From: Mixia osmundae IAM 14324
Taxonomy: Eukaryota > Basidiomycota > Mixiomycetes > Mixiales > Mixiaceae
Assembly: GCF_000708205.1 (NCBI RefSeq)
Contig: NW_014575562.1
Span: 1,616 to 65,615 of the forward strand
Length of the DNA: 64,000 bases
Direction: 5' to 3'
Below, in pieces: positions 1 to 10,702 of the stretch (positions are counted from its first letter, which is position 1; each line of letters opens with the position of its first letter). Made by a program: the position numbers and the translations under genes. A model generated the notes under the pieces. It did no database searches and was not told the DNA's origin. It worked only from the letters and a program-made list of their open reading frames with translations.

Positions 1-3000
1 GCCAGCTCAGCAATGTCGAATTGGGACGACAACACATGTGGACAGCTATTGAGAGTACAATGACGACCGCCCAAATCTGGTAAGCGGTGCATAATCCATC
101 GCGGGACATGAATGGTGCCGGCAGTGCGAGTTGGTCNGAGTCATTGCCGGAATAGACAAGCCCAAGCTGGTAGGGCGCCGATAGACCAAGTTGCCANNTT
201 NCGGANNNTTNGANCAGTCTGACCAGCCGCACGGCACAGATATCATATGATGCAAGCNCGATAGACATCTGCTGAGTGATTTGAGATCGTTAGCTGAGAT
301 ATGACAGAAAGGGCTCATTTCTGTCGAGTGGCCTTGCTCGACGATGACTCGATGTGGTGTGCATGTGCAATCAGTGTGGTGCATATACTGGCAGGCGAGA
401 GCGTCTGTTCTTCTGATCGCTGCCGTTCTCACTGGAGTGGATGAGATGGTCTTGCTGGCAGTTCTCCAGCCTGACGTGTTGNCTCGTAGCTAGTCGCCAG
501 TAAGAGATGATTGCTCGCTAGTGTCCCACGCTCTCTGACTATCGGCGCTGTGACGCATGATCTGACCATGTCTGAGCGTATCATCAGTGACTGTAGCTCG
601 CAGTGTCTATAGCTGATGTCTGCGGCATGAAGGAAGATAGGCGACGCGACTTGGCGTGATTTGGCAGCTCGTGGCAGTCGTGTCGATTGGACTCTGCAAG
701 GTATGCGCTACTCGACGATACATGATTAGACTGGACGACTGAGCGAGAAGTGACGAAAGGAAGGTATAGCGGAGAGCCAATCCATCTGTATGATATATGT
801 CGACGATCAGAAAGGATAGCACCGCTTTGCCATTGGCGAGTAGTGAAATGCCAGGGAATTTCTTCAATTTGCTTTGCCAAAACTCAACATTGCGTAATTC
901 ATGGGGAAATTATTAATCACCCAAGTATCTGAGTGGCGTGATTTATTTAGGCGCGTTGGCAGGACAATAGCTTGACCACAGCGACTTTAGCGAAGACATT
1001 CATACTCTTCACTCGGTCGCACTGCTGCATTTCATTGGTGCGGTAGCCAGTCGCCATCAGTATTTACACCTAACGAGTTGCAATCTGAGAGATCGCCTGA
1101 AGACTGCCTGCAACGACTGCACCGATTCAAAGGGACGGACAGTCAGTCTGCGCCAAAACAGTATCCACAGATATGCGTTCGTACTCCGGAGCAGGTTGAG
1201 CTATCTTCACTCGCAATACCAGCTCATTCAGAGAGCTCGATGTTGCCTGTCTGGCNGGCAGTACGACTGAAGTCATGCCTTGAGACGGTACCATACATCA
1301 ATAGTCTCCAGGATAGTATCCAGCGGACGATTGATGCAATATTGCTCGAGCGGATGTCGACAGCAGTAAATGATTTTCTGCTGCTGAGATGCGTNCTAAA
1401 TGTGGTCNNGATGGTCATCGCTGCGCTCGTCCAAGTGATATGCTCCATCAGATCATTGCAAGCGCTAAGCCACCACTAGCTTTGAAGACTCAAAGAAGGG
1501 CCTGCCACAGTGCTCGATATGTGACACGGCGAGTTGTACGGCTGACAAACGGCTTGTTGCTTGTGATGACCTCTCGCCGTGTCTTTACTATGCACTTGAC
1601 ATTCTCTAGTGGATAGTCTTCAGGTCCGGCTGTTTGTCTCGACCATTACTGTCACTTTCTGGGGCGTTTCTTTGTCTTCCACGAGGTGCTCACTTGTTGC
1701 TGAATTGTCAGATGACAGATTCAAGATCCTTGGTGCCTTTCGATTTCAATGCACCATTGGGAGGATCGATGAAATCAGAGACTTCGATCGCTTGCAGCGG
1801 ATGTTATTCAACTTGAGCTGCGCGTATGATGTGCATGAAGAGAGAAACATGTATCAATGGAAATCACATGCGCCGGCAGACAGATCGATGTTCTAAATTC
1901 GTTTAGTATGCGTCCGCTTGACGATGATGACAGCGTGATCTGTCAGCTTGTATTCTCCACTTCCCTCGCGCGAAAGGTTTGATGGCGGCTGAGCCTGAAT
2001 TGCTCTTTTCTGACCAACAATTGATGACAGCGCGTGGCTGGACCATATCGGGTAGCGAACGCAAAGCCGAGAGTTCTCGCAGGGGAATCAAAGATCGCTC
2101 GTCGGATCTAGCTCGTGGCTCGACAGCAATACAGCCGACTTACCGGCAGCACTGACAAAAGCAACACCTTCTTTCCTCAGCGCTTACGTCTGCAATGCAT
2201 CTACATTGTCTCGCTGCTTGGCGAGGCTTCTCTCTCATGAGGCAATTCAGATCATGCCTCCACGGTNAGCCTCTCGCNGCCCNAGCGATCGNCNGCTGAT
2301 GTNNNAACAGCACTCCTGTCAAATTACATNTTGAGCAGTCGTGGAAGACGTGCTGGCCGTCTTTGGACTGGACGCTGTCGACTACTCATCGCTCAAAGTG
2401 CGCCGAAGAGCTATGCGAATATCAAANAGCATCTTTCAGTCGGTTGCTGCCNCAGTCAAGGTAGCNAGCCTAGAAAATGCTCGAATATCCCCATGTCTAT
2501 CTTATTCTGGCATCTCTTATCTTTCATGATTTTGCATTCCCTATTCTCCGCATAGTATCAGGTTGACTTTGTCTGTGAGTGTAACACCGATCTCGCGCGT
2601 ACCGGCCGCGCGGCTCTTGTTATACGGCAACACAAGCGAGCTTGAGGTCAAACGAGACGCAAAGAAAGCGCGCGGTGATCTGAAAGCATTCCTTCGGGGG
2701 ACCTATCCCGTTTTTGGAATCCTTGATGGCTTTTGCAATGCAATCACAAATTCAGTCGTGCTGTTGCCGCACAGCCGCGTGCGTGCCGCAAAGACGTCCT
2801 TGGACTAGGAAAGTAGTAGGGCCGGTGGAAAGCGGTTGACCAACAAAATGTCAGCCTAAAGTCAGCTGTTGGATTCCTCAAGGTGCCCACATCGGGCAGC
2901 ATGATACATACACCCGCGAATGACAGGGCAGTCATCATGAGCGAGAAAGCAAGAGCGCTTGACATCACTAGGCCGGGCGTCGACCGAGGAGAGCCGAAGT

Positions 3001-3225
3001 GATCAGCTCCGTATAGATCGCCGACGGACGGGCATAAGGCACGCGCGGCCAAAGTCCGACGGAGCTTAGGAATCGCTGACTGATTGCTTACTCCGCACAT
3101 GTTCGGCACTATCGCGCTTGTCCTCGGTCTTATTATGACTCGAGACACATAAGAAGCNAGGCCGTGAAAGATCTCACCAGCAANCACACTAGNAAGCACA
3201 CAGGCAAGCAAGCAAAAGAGACACA
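1..3225. other. Gene-poor contig end with ambiguous bases
   Basis: I find no gene I can support here. Both strands give only short open stretches with no recognisable domain, no coherent exon series and no family motif. The stretch carries scattered N bases (for example near 137, 197-213, 1256, 1395-1409, 2267-2330, 2427-2466, 3158-3193), which are absent from the rest of the window. This fits a scaffold end, a subtelomeric segment or a poorly resolved repeat. The sequence is not low-complexity and shows no telomere-like tandem motif that I can see. Confidence 0.6.
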
Positions 3226-3627
3226 ATGACAAAGCTTATCGTCGTGTTCAATGCTACTAGCCAACAAGGCTCAACCATCATCGAGTCTATCATTCGTGAT
3301 GACCAACTNTCCCGCCAGTTCAGCATCCGCGCGGTCATGAGCGACCCAGAAGAGCCAGCTGCAGCAGAGCTAGAGGCAAAAGGCATCGAGGTCTATGCGG
3401 GCAGTCTTGACGATGTCGAATCAGTCACCGCTGCAGTCGAGGGTGCATTCAGCGTCGTCGGAATGGTACCTATTGCGGATGACAGACTTCAAGCAACGAA
3501 GATGAGCAGGCAATCGAGCAGACAATGCCGCTATAGCCATAGTCAACAGAGCAGGCAGCCATCACAAAGCTCTCGCGCGCCCATTGAAGCCCGCGCTTGG
3601 CGAGCTGCTCGGCAATTATTGATGTAG
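3226..3627 (+). CDS. NmrA-like NAD(P)-binding protein, N-terminal fragment
   Basis: The first 85 or so residues read as the start of an NmrA/HSCARG-type Rossmann protein. There is a beta strand (KLIVVF) and a variant dinucleotide loop (NATSQQGSTI, where the family usually has GATGxQG). Then comes a second strand (RAVMSDPE) and the characteristic segment AKGIEVYAGSLDDVESVTAA followed by GAFSVVGM. NmrA proteins are about 300 residues and act as NAD(P)-sensing regulators or short-chain reductases. Here the similarity ends near 3475; the remaining frame is basic and serine/glutamine-rich with no family match, and no downstream exon restores it. An N falls inside the fragment at 3309. It is either a truncated relic or a gene broken by poor assembly. 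Confidence 0.45.
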   Translation: MTKLIVVFNATSQQGSTIIESIIRDDQXSRQFSIRAVMSDPEEPAAAELEAKGIEVYAGSLDDVESVTAAVEGAFSVVGMVPIADDRLQATKMSRQSSRQCRYSHSQQSRQPSQSSRAPIEARAWRAARQLLM

Positions 3628-4282
3628 AGATCGCCTGCCACCCTTCATCTCGAAATATCTGCCCCCTGCTGTTCGCCTCGAAGCAATCAGCCAGCATCTG
3701 TCGGATTAACGCCAAGACCATATCTTCGCGGAGACAATTGGTGCGCCCAGTCGCAGCACTGCTTCACCGCGCAACCAGCTCGTTGTCCTCGATGAGGACA
3801 GGCGTTGAGCTCTAGGTGACTACTGTAGAGTCTTTGACTTGTCGACCAGTATCAAATGCAAACGCAATGTTTATTTGCTTTTCGTGCACTCTCATGTGAA
3901 CAGCTCTATCGCAGGGTGTGTGCAATGACGAGACATTCAGAGCTTCAGAGACCAAGCACGGCAGTATATATGATCGCGCTTGCAAAGATTAAGCGACCAC
4001 GGGCTATGCGCCAGACATGGCTCAACGGATGAGCGTCAAGTCGGGCTCATAGCCTGTAGGGCTTTTCACAGACTCACGAAGCCATGCATCTCAGCTTTGC
4101 TCTTCATACGTCACCATCTCCTCGAGTCAATGTCAGTCGTCATCTGTCGGCACTTGCCGTGAAATGAAATGCTGGTGATCATACAATCCATAAATTCCGC
4201 TTTGGCTTGGCAAAGCTGTTGATTACACGTTATGCAATCTACAGATCACATTTTTTGGCCCCGAGAAGACCTGCAGCGTGCT
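3628..4282. other. Intergenic, nothing recognised
   Basis: Between the NmrA-like fragment and the end of the SCD6 gene I see no coding signal. A minus-strand open frame at 3470-3721 has protein-like composition (for example AEQLAKRGLQWARESFVMAA) but lacks partners or a known domain. I leave it uncalled. Confidence 0.5.
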
Positions 4283-5806
4283 CTATTGTCGCACGATAGC
4301 AGCCGCACGCCCACGAGCGCCTCGTCCTCTGAAACCACCGCGTCTGCCACGGTTTGCGACGCCAGCTTCACCAAAGGTATTAAGATTTTTGTTTCGTTCA
4401 GCATTGCGATCGAAACGTTGCTCATTGTTGATAGCCCGCTCTTTGATCTCTGTGGAGATGTCGTCAAAAAAGCTGCTTTTCTTGTCATAGAAGGTCTCAT
4501 CCGCAGGAATCGTGACGAGGTCTGGCGCAGCGTCCTTGCTGAATTTCGCATTGCTCTCTTGAAAGTCGAATTCGGTGGCAGGCACGTCGACAGGTCGTGC
4601 AGGTGCTTGTGGAGCCCGTCGACTACCGCCGCCACGTCCATTCGTCGCCTCGGCTCCAATTCCCGGATGTCCGCGCCCTCGACCTCTTCCGCGGCCTCGT
4701 CCAGTGCCTGGATCTTGCTGAGGCGCGCGCTGCTGTCGCTGAGCTGCGCTCTGATCCTGCATAGTCATCTGACCAACGCCTGAGGCGAGCGATTCGATAG
4801 GCGGGCCAACGTTGGCAGCTGTCGCAGCCCGTGGTACAGCGGGCGCAGCAGGGGAAGCTTTGACACCGGCAGCAATTTGAGCCATTGTGCGGGGCGCAGG
4901 AGGCACGACAGGAGTGGGTGCGGGCGCTGCTTGGTTGGCCGGAGTCGGTTGAGCAGGTAAAGGTCCGCGTGCAGATCCGTTTGGTCGGGATTGTTGCAAG
5001 GGCGGTGCTGGCTGTGATGGTCTCATCGTCGCCGTCTGAGGCTGACCTGGCTGGTAGGGCATATGTCCAGGATGAACATATTGTGCAAACTTGGGCTGGA
5101 TAGGAGCGGATGGCTGGGGATGTGCTTGCTGGGCAGGTGTCCTCTGCTGTTGCTGCTGCTGTTGCGGAGCCAGAGGTTGCTGAGGAGGAGGTCGCGCTTG
5201 TGGCTGCTGAGCTGGTGGTCTCGCTTGCGGTGGGGCGGTAGTCTGTCGGCGTAATGGATCAGACAGGCTCGGCGCAATCTCATAATGCAAGTACAGTGAG
5301 AATCGCTGGGTCCTGAGGTGCTTGTGCTGCAGGTGCGGCGGGAGGCTGCTGCTCGATGGAAATGTCCTTGACTTCCGATGCCTTGAAGAGCACATATCTG
5401 TCAGTAAGATGCGTCAGCATGACCGATCGACCGCTCGATAGACAAGCAACACACTCGTAAACGTCCTTGCCAGCAGGTATCTCCCTCGACGGATCCGCTT
5501 GACGGCCCTCCGTGCCCAGCGAGGTCACTGCTTGCGAGATCAGCCGAGTGAACGAGCTACAGGCAGCGAGCCGAGCACCATTGGTGAGTGTGAGCGTTGC
5601 TGCGACGGGGTCGATGGCAGTCAGAGTGCCACGATAGCGTATCTGAGCCAGTGAGCGAGAGGTCAGACGAGGGCACCGAGCAGACTCTTTGCTTACGTTG
5701 CTCGCCGAGATCAGCGAGATCTGGCTTCCGATGAATGGCGCTGCCTGGAGGATCGCATGCCTGCATGAGCAACGCTGTCGACTCTGTGCGGTCCTCCACT
5801 GACCAT
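4283..5806 (-). CDS. SCD6: SCD6/LSM14 family mRNA decapping and translation-repression factor
   Basis: A cytoplasmic mRNP protein of P-bodies that represses translation initiation and promotes decapping, with partners eIF4G, Dcp2 and the DDX6/Dhh1 helicase in this family. The N-terminal LSM14 domain is clear across five exons: AAPFIGSQISLISASN, IRYRGTLTAIDPVAATLTL, a LGTEGRQ turn, then YVLFKASEVKDISI. A long Pro/Gln/Ala-rich linker follows (Q runs near 5150). Next come the FDF-like box (EFDFQESNAKFSK), the FFD box (YDKKSSFFDDISTEI), the TFG box (RNKNLNTFGEAGV) and a C-terminal RGG tail. The predicted first exon is only the ATG (5804-5806), followed by a 59-base intron (5745-5803). A 52-base intron around 5230-5285 joins the two large reading frames. 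About 420 residues. The gene lies 103 bases downstream of the TBC gene, on the same strand. Confidence 0.9.
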
Positions 5807-5909
5807 GCTCCAAACCGGCGGCTCGCTCTACGGTCTTGCGCTAAGCCAGACGCGCTCAACTTTGCTCACTCTCATCAGCATGACCGACTCCTCGTAGGTA
5901 CATGCATGA

Positions 5910-8900
5910 CTAGCTCCACGGGTTGGCTTCAAGTACGGCCTGTGTCTTCTCGGGACTGCTCGCTTGTTCTTTGAGAAGCCCTGCAGCAGTCGCTTGCTCT
6001 TCCTTTGTGAGCCCGGAAGCCTCTGGAGTGTTGCCGCCGTGAACTTGCAGAAAGTCATCGACTTCGTCCATAAGTCGCTGGTCATCGTGCGACTGAGCGT
6101 GATCATCTGCCTCGTCTTCATCCTCCCCAAAATCAATCGCAAACTGGGGTCGGCTGGCAAGCTCGACAGGATCTGGCCCGACTGCCGGGTTATCGGGCGA
6201 GGGGTCTGCCCAGGGAGACGGATATGCAGGTTGTCTCATTGCGGCTGCCGATAATGGGTTGATATTCGTGGCCGGCGATGCTGGTACGAAGGAGCCTCCC
6301 GGACGAGGTGAGTACGGGGTGAGCAGCGATTCGCGCGCTTTTGGCTCTGCATACGCTGCAGCTCCTTGCAGCTTGCCGATGGCAGGCTTATTCTCGACGG
6401 TCTGGATCTCAAGACGCTGACCGACATGATCTGCCAACCGATTGATACGCTCACGGTTGTCATCGTTGACAAACATGCCAATCAGACCGCCCAGTAAACG
6501 GCCTGCGCCAGTCTTGGGTGCAACAGGTGTCTCGTCAACGAGGACTTCGAGCTGCCATGAGTGCGTCAAGTCGGCATCGAAGAAAGACTCGAGCAGTTCA
6601 TCAGCCAGAACGACCATCCTGAAAGTTGCCAGATTCAGATAGGGGTGCCGGGAATTCTCCTCGACAAGTGACTTTCGCCGTCCATGCGTCTTGCGTTCTT
6701 CCTCCTGCCTGTCTTCTGCCGCCTTATCTGCCGGCGGTTGAAGCGCTTCTGCGTATTCAAAGCAATTCTGCATGAGATTCGACACGGCGCCGAGATATTG
6801 ATCCCCAGGTTCGTTGCGAAAGATAAAGAGCAAAGACTCTGATAGCTGCAGTACCTCGTCCTTTGTCAGAGCGCCATCTTTGTTGTTGTCGTGCAGTGTA
6901 AAGAACCATTCGATGTTGCCCATCAAATCGTTGAACATGGCACGGTCAAGTCCCGAGACGATGTTCTGCAATGAGAGTGCCCCCTTGCGGTCGACATCCC
7001 AGGCGTAAAAGATTCTGTTGATCAAGTCATGGTCGACAGGCATGCGCACGAGATGCTCGTGAAAAGCGTTGCGAACAATGCGCTCATCTCTCCCCCAAGT
7101 GGTCAAATTTGCCATGAGCTGTTGAAACGCAGTACGATCTATGCGAATTTCTGGTCGATCCGGATCGCTTCTGTCGACGACGACGCCTGGCCTCGCTTCC
7201 TTGGAGCCCGTCGCCTCCATCGTCTCTTTAGTCTGGAAGATCGCCATCTGAAAGTTGTCATAGATGATGCCCAGCTTGTCTTTGTCAAGCCGACCTGGCC
7301 GCCGCAGGTTACGTACAGCTGTGCGCTTGGCATATGTCTCGATTGATTCGACGATCTCGGTCCGAAAGCGCTTCCTCTGAGCTGCGATCGTGTCTTCCGT
7401 AATGTCTGCACCACGAGTCAGCTGCATCCTTTCATGGCTCGCAAGGAGCGTACGGGAGAATTCTCTGAAGGCGACGACCAGTAGTTCCTGAAACTTTGTC
7501 ACTTGACGAAGCCGCGAATCATCAGAGTCTGGATGAGCAGACTGGCCGAGTGATGCAAAGTAGGTCTTTATGCAGCTAGAGAGCGCGTCAGCAGAATGGG
7601 TGCGAGGCCTAGACTACTCACTTGATAAACATGCCATCGTCTGTGACCTGCAATAGCTCCTCGCCGTTGATCTTGAGAATGGCGAGGCTGATCTGGAATA
7701 ATACTTTCGGACCCATGAGGAAGAAGCAGTCGACCACGCGAAACGCAAAGACCATCGGCATAGAGCTGATGAACAGACTTAGGAACCAAGGCAGCGAGAC
7801 GACTTGAAGCTGGACGTCAGCCTCGCGAAAGTGATCGTGTATGATAGGCAATGTCTTTTGCACCAGAGTCTCAAAGACTTTCTGGTCTAGCAGCGTGCCG
7901 ACCATGCTCTGATGAACGATCAGCGCAAGCCCTTCGCCTCGTAAGCATGGGCAAGCTTACCGGACTATAGTAGCCAGGAACCAGTTGGTCGCAGAGAACG
8001 TTGAGAAGCCAGAAGCACTGCTCCTCCGATAGATATATGAGAAAAGAGGCGACGATGATGTTCATAGCCTGGCAATAGCCTAGGTCGGGATTTTTCCAGC
8101 TATAGGCTGACAGAACGCGGCGCAGAGCAGCGATGCCCTCCTCTGTTTGGTATGCCGGATATTCCGGCAGGCTGCGGTACAGATCCTTCTCGATTTCGTC
8201 TGTGCTCATTGAAGTCTGACCAGCGTGATCAACTAATATTCGCTCGTATTCGCCTTGATGCGACATTCGCAGCAGGCCAGAACCAGAGGTGATCTCCCAA
8301 ATCTCACCTCTCAGACGATTGGGCAGGCCGACTTGGATCAGGCGCGCAAATGACGGATACTGTACAAGGGTGAGATTCCGTCCGTTTACTGTTTACGGAA
8401 TGAGCGCGCTGAACAACACATGGCCGGCAAGACGCACTTCTGATGAGATCCTTCCACAGCTTCATCTTGCTCTTCTCGCGTAGCTTGCGTGCGTCGCCGG
8501 GATATCGGAATACAAGGCCAAGACCGCCATGCCAACCTTGATCGAGCCCGCCGCGCGTTGTCCAAGGTTGTCCATGACCTTCGACCTCCTTTGCTTTGCC
8601 TTTACTATCGACGCCGTTTGGTATGAGATCGTCATCGTCCATCAGATTGGGGGACGCCAGAGGTGGTAATTTTGGCACAGCGTCATCTACAATGCCAGCT
8701 TGGACTTCCTCTGCAATGAGAATCTCTGAGAAAAAGGTAGACGTCGTGCGCTTCAGCGTCTTCATCTCCGGCAGAACCGTCTTGAGTTGTGACTTCAAGA
8801 TGCCCGAGAACGAATCGCAGACGTTCCTGAGTGCGTTGAGCTGAAGCATGATCTTGCTCCCATGCCAAGTCTCGAGCGAAAGCGCGTATACACCCACGCC

Positions 8901-9590
8901 GACGGTCACGACGCGTGCCGGTGATTGTGATGAGCTCCCTGGGCCGTGCTTGGCAGGTCCACTCGTCAGACCGGTGCCCGTGCCGAGCTTCTCGACCCGA
9001 CGGATGCAACAGAGTGGCATGACGAGCCGACATGCTCGACGGTCAAGGGAAATGAAGCAGATAAAGCGCGGCGTCAAATGTACTTTGCCAGACTGAGCTG
9101 GCGTTCAGCTGAAGCCCAAGACTGCGACTGTAATACGTACGTATAGTTCGGTCTTTCCCTTGAGTCCGAGGATTGAGTTGACTTCTATCAGGCTGCTCTC
9201 CGTCTCGGGCAAGCCAAAGAATCGCCGAAACAGCTCCTGCGCCGAGATTGGATCAGATACGCGGACGGGACCTAATGAGTCGGACGAACATCTTTCGTTG
9301 GATCCTTGAAATACGTTTGGTGTTGTGAGCGCCGCAGCATTGCGCCGGCGGCCGCCTCGGCGGTATGCGATACGCTTCTATATATGAACTCGGGCTAGCT
9401 TGCAGAGGCGTCCCAATCGATGCATTCCGATCCTAGCTCGCTGTACTACCGTCAGCGTGAGGAGAGATCGAGGAGCCCAAGTGGCTAGCCGCTGCGGCAG
9501 GATGCCACGAGCTGACTGTCGCGTGCTATTGACGACGCGCTCCTGCCAGCTCGCCGCTCGAATGCCGAGGGGCACAGCATCCTCGGCCAA
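5910..9590 (-). CDS. GRAM-TBC-EF-hand protein, Rab GTPase-activating protein (TBC1D9/MDR1-like)
   Basis: A multi-exon gene for a Rab GAP. The N-terminal half has a GRAM-like region (the [14 protein letters not shown] and LKGKTELY segments near 9130-9230, then [20 protein letters not shown] and further exons to about 8500). The TBC domain follows from about 8400: [17 protein letters not shown], the catalytic arginine finger [12 protein letters not shown] (IxxDxxR) and the glutamine finger DLGYCQAMN (YxQ). TBC C-terminal segments ([24 protein letters not shown]) come from 7905-7618. The last exon (7502-5910) carries an EF-hand loop, [12 protein letters not shown], inside [11 protein letters not shown]. 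This domain order matches metazoan TBC1D8/9 and their fungal counterparts. Both catalytic fingers are present, so it should be an active GAP. The exact start is uncertain: an exon seems to end at an acceptor TATATAG near 9375, with an upstream coding stretch to about 9590. Confidence 0.85.
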
Positions 9591-9659
9591 GCATCATGAC
9601 TGCTCACCTTTCCGTCTTCTCGCTATCGATGTCAGGCTCTACCGAGTGAGCAGAGCCTG

Positions 9660-10694
9660 ATGGCACCGGGGATGCTAACGTCTCTGGCGATACTGTTGGT
9701 CGCAATGTCGGTCAGCTCGCTCGCACACATGGAATTGAAACATCCCTGGCCTTTCCGCTCGTCTTTTGATCCGAACAACAACTGGTCGACGATCGACTAT
9801 AGCATGACGAACCCTCTCTGGCTCAACGGCTCAAATTATCCGTGCAAGCACTATCACACCCAATATCGATCAATGCCGGTCGTTGATACCCTCGTTGCTG
9901 GCTCGAGCTACCAGCTGCAGATATCCGGTACTGCCTACCATGATGGTGGCTCTTGTCAAATTGCAATCTCGTACGATGGAGGCCAGACATGGGGCGTGAT
10001 GCAAGTCTTTTTCTGCCAGTGCGCTCGTAGCTCACCATCATGTAGCCATTCGATCGTCGGCGGATGCCCCCTTGTGCCGACGTACGACTTCATCGTCAAT
10101 CCTGACCTGCCCAGCACAAGCAAAGCCCTGCTGAGCTGGACATGGATCAAGTGCGCTGTGCACGTGACGCTTGTTCCTCGTTGACCCGTGAACAGCAGCA
10201 AAGTCGGCTTTCGCAACCTCTACCAGAACTGCGCCATCGTTCGCGTCAACGGAAGCATATCGAGAAGCATCACCCTTCCGGCGCTCTATCTTGCTAATGT
10301 GCAAGGCACTCAATGCCTGTAAGATTCTTGCCAATCGGGTGTCACCAGTACGTCTCACGAGCAGCGCAGAACGGTCGAAGGGACCGAGCCCGTCTATCCT
10401 GTTCCCGGCGCGAGTTGGCAACTCGGTGGCTCCTTCTCAATGTACACGAGCTACCCGCCGGTGACTGTTCTGGCTTCTTGCTCGATCGATTACACACGCA
10501 ACGTCACCATCGGCCCGCTCTCGAACGACATTGCTTCGCTCGACGTCAGCACAGATCCAGGTCCTAGAATCCGCATGGTTCGCTCAGTCGTAGAGCCGAG
10601 CGAGTTTGGTCGCTTTGTGCCTATCGGTACCCGCTTCTTTGCAAGACAGCATCCCGGCAGGCTGTTCTGGCAGATGCGTTCAAGCATGCAATGA
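9660..10694 (+). CDS. Secreted lytic polysaccharide monooxygenase-like protein
   Basis: A secreted protein with a clear signal peptide (residues 1-22, ending SVSSLA). Cleavage would leave histidine 23 as the first residue (HMELKHPWPFRS), the hallmark of copper LPMOs. A second candidate brace histidine is H94 in GTAYHDGGSCQ. Other family-like segments are FDPNNNWSTIDYSMTNPL, GGCPLVPTYDF, LLSWTWIN and FRNLYQNCAIV. This pattern resembles the fungal secreted LPMO-like group with a GGCP core rather than classic AA9; I cannot assign an AA family from memory. Introns: one at about 10149-10192 joins WTWI-N-SKVGF, and one at about 10319-10369 joins TQCL to TVEGTEPVYPVPGAS. The ORF is open through a Cys/Ser-rich insert before SIVGGCP that homologues seem to lack; no frame-preserving intron there was found. 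It ends 8 bases from the convergent F-box gene. Confidence 0.7.
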
Positions 10695-10702
10695 TCCACG
10701 TG

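Noticed and set aside
1-3200. Telomere repeats or a transposon at the ragged contig end.
   Set aside because: No tandem telomeric motif, terminal repeats or transposase-like frame could be seen despite the N bases.
4283-4783. A 183-residue plus-strand frame over the SCD6 3' end.
   Set aside because: Antisense to the conserved FDF, FFD, TFG and RGG segments, which explain the sequence fully.
5230-5295. A possible 16-base ultra-short intron in SCD6 (GTACTTGCATTATGAG).
   Set aside because: Extending to the acceptor ACAG gives a 52-base intron in the same phase, matching the normal size here and yielding a smooth Pro/Thr/Gln-rich join.
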